The notes under the pieces: model-generated | What the model was told of the DNA's origin: nothing | The model's input: only the letters and a program-made list of their open reading frames with translations | Database searches by the model: none | Made by a program: the position numbers and the translations under genes | Part shown: positions 6,541-9,086 of the stretch, in pieces | Layout: every line of letters starts with the position of its first letter | Numbering within the stretch: the stretch's first letter is position 1 | NCBI GenBank assembly: GCA_946482355.1 | Contig: CAMLRE010000056.1 | Span: forward strand, 1-9,086 | Source of the DNA: an uncultured Bdellovibrio sp. | GTDB lineage: Bacteria; Bdellovibrionota; Bdellovibrionia; Bdellovibrionales; Bdellovibrionaceae | Length of the DNA stretch: 9,086 nucleotides | Reading direction: 5' to 3'

Positions 6541-7507
6541 AATCACATTCTCAGTTACCGCCGACCATGTAGGTTTACGCCTAGATAAAGTGTTGGTGGA
6601 TGAACCCTTTTTCAAAGACGTTATTTCTACGCGCAGTTATGCGCAAAACATGATTGAAAAGGGTTATATTACAATCAATGACGAACGCACAAAAGCGTCT
6701 CATGCGCTAAAAGCATCTGACGTGATCGATATTATTATTCCTGAAGTAAAGCCGACTGAGCTTGTTCCTTACGATTTTAAATTAGATATTCTCTTTGAAG
6801 ATAACGATGTGATCGTGATCAATAAGCCTGCTGGCCTAGTTGTTCATCCGTCGGCGGGGCACGAACAAAACACTTTAGTGAACGCTCTTCTTTTTCATAC
6901 CAAAGATCTTTCGATGAAAAACGAAGAACGTCCGGGCATTGTTCACCGTATAGATAAAGAAACCAGTGGTTTACTTGTTGTTGCTAAAAACGATCAAGCT
7001 CACGACAACTTATCAATTCAATTTAAAAATAAAACCACGCACCGTATTTATTACGCTGTTGTCGATGGTCGCCCGCGAGTTGGTAAAGGCACAATTCAAA
7101 GTTACTTAGCCCGTCATCCGAATGATCGCAAAAAATTTGCTTCTGTTAGATTAAATAATCGCATCGTGACTGAGTTTGATGAAACTTTTGAAAAAGGCAA
7201 ATGGGCGGTTACGCACTATCAAACTTTACAAAGTTCTCAGTCTAAATCTTTAGTTCGTGTGCAACTTGAAACAGGCCGCACCCACCAGATTCGTGTTCAT
7301 ATGTCTGAATTAGGTCACCCGCTTGTGGGTGATGTAACTTATGGTTATTCAGCCAAAAAAGCTAAAGAACACGGCGTAAATAGATTTTATCTGCACGCGG
7401 CCGAACTTGGTTTTACACATCCAAAAACCAAAGAGCCGATGAAATTTATGATCGATTGGCCCAGAGCTGATTTTGAAAAAATTAAATCTTGGGGATTTAT
7501 TTTATGA
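6518..7507 (+). CDS. rluD: RluA-family 23S rRNA pseudouridine synthase, RluD-like
   Basis: Isomerises uridine to pseudouridine in rRNA; RluD acts on helix 69 of 23S rRNA (positions 1911, 1915 and 1917 in E. coli). It has 329 residues, typical of the family. An S4 RNA-binding domain fills about residues 15-75 (LRLDKVLVD, MIEKGYITIN). The catalytic domain shows NKPAGLVVHPSAGH, then GIVHRIDKETSGLLVVAKN with catalytic Asp146, RVQLETGRTHQIRVHM and LHAAELGF. The start is a TTG at 6518. The frame has a stop (TGA) at 6497-6499, and no ATG occurs until residue 45, inside the S4 domain. The gene therefore overlaps the preceding one by 23 bases and lacks a clear Shine-Dalgarno. It is followed by pgeF with an ATGA overlap, as rluD and pgeF (yfiH) are linked in E. 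coli. RluD rather than another RluA paralogue is inferred from the S4 domain and this linkage. Confidence 0.93.
   Translation: MSKQKQNKITFSVTADHVGLRLDKVLVDEPFFKDVISTRSYAQNMIEKGYITINDERTKASHALKASDVIDIIIPEVKPTELVPYDFKLDILFEDNDVIVINKPAGLVVHPSAGHEQNTLVNALLFHTKDLSMKNEERPGIVHRIDKETSGLLVVAKNDQAHDNLSIQFKNKTTHRIYYAVVDGRPRVGKGTIQSYLARHPNDRKKFASVRLNNRIVTEFDETFEKGKWAVTHYQTLQSSQSKSLVRVQLETGRTHQIRVHMSELGHPLVGDVTYGYSAKKAKEHGVNRFYLHAAELGFTHPKTKEPMKFMIDWPRADFEKIKSWGFIL
7491..7495 (+). promoter_or_regulatory. Ribosome binding site deciding the pgeF start
   Basis: GGGGA ends 8 bases before the ATG at 7504, inside the end of rluD. It favours the ATG at 7504 over the in-frame TTG at 7489, which would overlap this site. 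Confidence 0.65.
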
Positions 7508-8178
7508 GTTTTACCGAAACAGATTTAGGGTTTATCCAAGAAAAAGATGGTTACCTAATTTTTTTCGGCAAAAATTCAGCGACGCTGAATCAAATCAAGC
7601 AGGCTTATCCCGAACTTTCTTTTCGCACAGTTCATCAAAAGCACACTGATGTCTGTGTTCCCTCGTCACCAGATAGCAGCGAAACCATTGCTGATGCGCA
7701 TTTTACTGAAGAAGCACGTGTGGCTTTAGTTATAAAAACAGCTGATTGCATTCCGTTACTGGCTTACAGCAAAAAGCAAAATATGATTTTAGCTATTCAT
7801 GCCGGCTGGCGTGGAGTTGAAAACCAAATCACGCCAAAATCTTTTGTTTTAGCTAAAATGCAGGAAGCAGAAATTTTTGTAGGCCCACATATTTTACAAA
7901 AAAGTTTTGAAGTTGATCTTGATGTTAAAGAACAGCTTGAAAAAGTGTATTTACTTCATACACAAAAAGCCGATCCGCAGGTTTTTATTTCACGCGATAA
8001 TAAGTTTTATATCGATCTAAAAACGATCGTGAAAAATCAGCTTCAGTCAGTGGCTATTCCATTTCATTTACACGAATTAACAATTGATACCGTGTCAGAC
8101 ACGCGTCTTCGTTCTTATCGCCGCGACAAACAAACCAGCGGTCGCAATTTAAGTTTTATTGCCAGACTTAAGTCATAA
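7504..8178 (+). CDS. pgeF: Peptidoglycan editing factor PgeF (laccase-domain, YfiH family)
   Basis: Multicopper-polyphenol-oxidase (laccase)-domain protein. In E. coli, PgeF removes wrongly incorporated L-serine from UDP-MurNAc intermediates so that the peptidoglycan stem keeps L-alanine. Other members show purine nucleoside phosphorylase or deaminase activity. The metal ligands are all visible: His47 in VHQKHTD, Cys82 in TADCIPLL and His99 in HAGWRGV. They are followed by VGPHI with FEVD and the C-terminal LRSYRRDKQTSGRN. I take the start as ATG 7504, giving 224 residues. It overlaps the rluD stop in ATGA and has GGGGA at good spacing; the longer TTG start at 7489 is less likely. The protein has no signal peptide, so it acts in the cytoplasm. 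The biochemical role is transferred from E. coli, not shown here. Confidence 0.92.
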   Translation: MSFTETDLGFIQEKDGYLIFFGKNSATLNQIKQAYPELSFRTVHQKHTDVCVPSSPDSSETIADAHFTEEARVALVIKTADCIPLLAYSKKQNMILAIHAGWRGVENQITPKSFVLAKMQEAEIFVGPHILQKSFEVDLDVKEQLEKVYLLHTQKADPQVFISRDNKFYIDLKTIVKNQLQSVAIPFHLHELTIDTVSDTRLRSYRRDKQTSGRNLSFIARLKS

Positions 8179-8206
8179 GACTCTTTTAAACCTAGTCTTT
8201 TAATTT
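8177..8206 (+). terminator. Possible weak terminator after pgeF
   Basis: AAGACT (8177-8182) can pair with AGTCTT (8194-8199) across an 11-base loop, followed by TTAATTT. The stem is short with only two G-C pairs, and its first bases are part of the pgeF stop codon, so termination would be inefficient at best. An upstream palindrome GACTTAAGTC (8165-8174) competes for the same bases. Confidence 0.28.
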
Positions 8207-8223
8207 ACCTCTCGTTTGAGATA

Positions 8224-8253
8224 CTAAAAGTATGAAAAAACTTATACTTTTAG
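8224..8253 (+). repeat. Inverted repeat enclosing the lipoprotein start codon
   Basis: CTAAAAGTAT (8224-8233) is the exact reverse complement of ATACTTTTAG (8244-8253). Two further pairs (G-U at 8234/8243, A-U at 8235/8242) extend the RNA stem to 12 pairs with a 6-base A-rich loop. The ATG at 8232-8234 lies wholly in the stem. The stem is almost all A-U, so it would melt easily. It may control translation initiation, or may result from codon choice in the signal peptide. Confidence 0.45.
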
Positions 8254-9086
8254 CTACTGTTTTGCTGTCGGCTTGTACGTCTTTTGATAATCAAAACCGT
8301 TACCCTTCTAACATTGCTCAATGTCCGATTTCAGAAAAAAATCCACCGGCGTTTACTGTGCTTGAAAATAAGAATGGCAAAATTAAAGTTCAATTAAATA
8401 ATTTTACAAAATTATTCGATCTCTCTGATGCCTATAACGTTAAAGTCACATTCGAAGATTTAATTATTCAAGACGCTGATGGTTCAAATGCTTTTACAAA
8501 CGTAACTGATGTAGCTGCTGTTACTGTTAACAAAGAACCTTTTATTGTTGAAGTTCCTGTCGCTCGCAGTGGAATTTACAACTTTGCTTTATCTGATGAC
8601 AGCGACAAAGTTTTCTGGAAACAAAAAGTTTTCGCGATTGATCCAGAAGAAAATACAATTTCTAAAGAAGAGCGCGAAATGTTAGCGCAAAAATATGCTC
8701 CCGTTATGGAGATGAGTGCCGGTGAAGAGACATATCCTGCAACGTTAGAATATATCTTCAATAAAGTAGATGTAGATCAGCAATTAAATGCAGAACCGTT
8801 TTTAATCACCAATAAAAATACACAATCTGGTTTTTTAAATATGTTTAGCCGTGGTTATAAATTCACTGTTAATTTTAATTACGGTGAATTCGACAAAGTT
8901 CTTCCGTACTACGGAAACGCTGACTCGGTGATTAAGTCAGGTTTATCAAATGACAAAGAAACGCGTTTAAGATTCCGCTCAGGCAAAAATAATTTAGCGG
9001 TTTACTATTCTATCTTTGAACATAAAAAAACGACATTCGTAACTCGTGATAAAACTGTAAAAGTTGTTCCGATGCCATCGCCTTAC
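8232..9086 (+). CDS. Putative lipoprotein, 3' end beyond the window; possible Vps62-like domain
   Basis: The frame is open for 285 codons from ATG 8232 to the right edge. The N-terminus MKKLILLATVLLSAC is a textbook lipoprotein signal peptide: two lysines, a short hydrophobic stretch and the lipobox LSAC with Cys15. Thr follows Cys, so outer-membrane sorting is expected by the usual Lol rule. Residues 25 to about 140 look beta-rich and are not recognised. Residues 154-176 (KYAPVMEM, then EETYPATLEYIF) resemble the start of Vps62/DUF946-type proteins, which have a YAP(V/I) then a hydrophobic, glutamate and aromatic-proline pattern. A later YYSIFEHKK may match their next conserved block. That link is weak. 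No good Shine-Dalgarno is present (a lone GAG is 11 bases upstream), and the start codon is in a hairpin. It may be transcribed apart from the pgeF group. Function unknown. Confidence 0.85.
   Translation, partial: MKKLILLATVLLSACTSFDNQNRYPSNIAQCPISEKNPPAFTVLENKNGKIKVQLNNFTKLFDLSDAYNVKVTFEDLIIQDADGSNAFTNVTDVAAVTVNKEPFIVEVPVARSGIYNFALSDDSDKVFWKQKVFAIDPEENTISKEEREMLAQKYAPVMEMSAGEETYPATLEYIFNKVDVDQQLNAEPFLITNKNTQSGFLNMFSRGYKFTVNFNYGEFDKVLPYYGNADSVIKSGLSNDKETRLRFRSGKNNLAVYYSIFEHKKTTFVTRDKTVKVVPMPSPY

Noticed and set aside
7489..7503. TTG at 7489 as the pgeF start
   Set aside because: The ATG at 7504 has a GGGGA site at good spacing and forms a standard ATGA overlap with rluD; the TTG has no ribosome binding site and would overlap that GGGGA.
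8197..8231. Promoter for the lipoprotein gene
   Set aside because: GATACT at 8220-8225 with CTTTTA upstream is too weak, and would put the start at about the ATG itself; I could not support it.

Overview
The window is a chromosomal housekeeping block from a Gram-negative bacterium. All genes point rightward and are packed tightly, with overlaps or gaps of 70 bases or less. The A/T-rich codon use (many TTA, AAA and GAA codons; roughly 40% G+C by eye), an outer-membrane-type lipoprotein, and the order pyrH-frr-uppS-cdsA-rseP-tsaB-MinD/ParA-like ATPase-HTH protein-rluD-pgeF suggest Bdellovibrionota or a related former deltaproteobacterial lineage, possibly a low-GC relative of Bdellovibrio. The lineage call is inference; no 16S or other marker is present.

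Bases 1-1051 hold the 3' part of pyrH (UMP kinase) and all of frr (ribosome recycling factor), the widespread nucleotide/translation pair. Bases 1070-2633 hold uppS and cdsA, which make undecaprenyl diphosphate and CDP-diacylglycerol and overlap by 20 bases. The dxr gene often found next in this cluster is absent. In its place is a 70-base spacer with a credible extended -10 promoter and ribosome binding site. Next comes rseP (2704-4362), an intramembrane protease that appears to carry three PDZ domains instead of the two of the E. coli enzyme.

Bases 4369-6540 hold tsaB (tRNA t6A synthesis), a MinD/ParA-type deviant Walker ATPase, and an unusual soluble protein. That protein joins a J-like domain lacking HPD to a RodZ-type helix-turn-helix domain. 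The ATPase and this protein are adjacent and form the least understood part of the window. rluD (23S rRNA pseudouridine synthase, apparently TTG-started inside the previous gene) and pgeF (peptidoglycan editing factor, ATGA overlap) follow as the familiar rluD-pgeF pair.

After a possible weak terminator, a lipoprotein gene starts at 8232 and runs off the right edge. It has a clear lipobox, a faint resemblance to Vps62/DUF946-type proteins, and an A/U-rich hairpin that would bury its start codon. There are no rRNA or tRNA genes, CRISPR arrays, insertion sequences or prophage genes. Apart from the two spacers at 2634-2703 and 8179-8231, the window is almost entirely coding. I see no clear undescribed system. 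The best candidates for novelty are the ATPase/J-HTH pair, the three-PDZ RseP and the start-codon hairpin.
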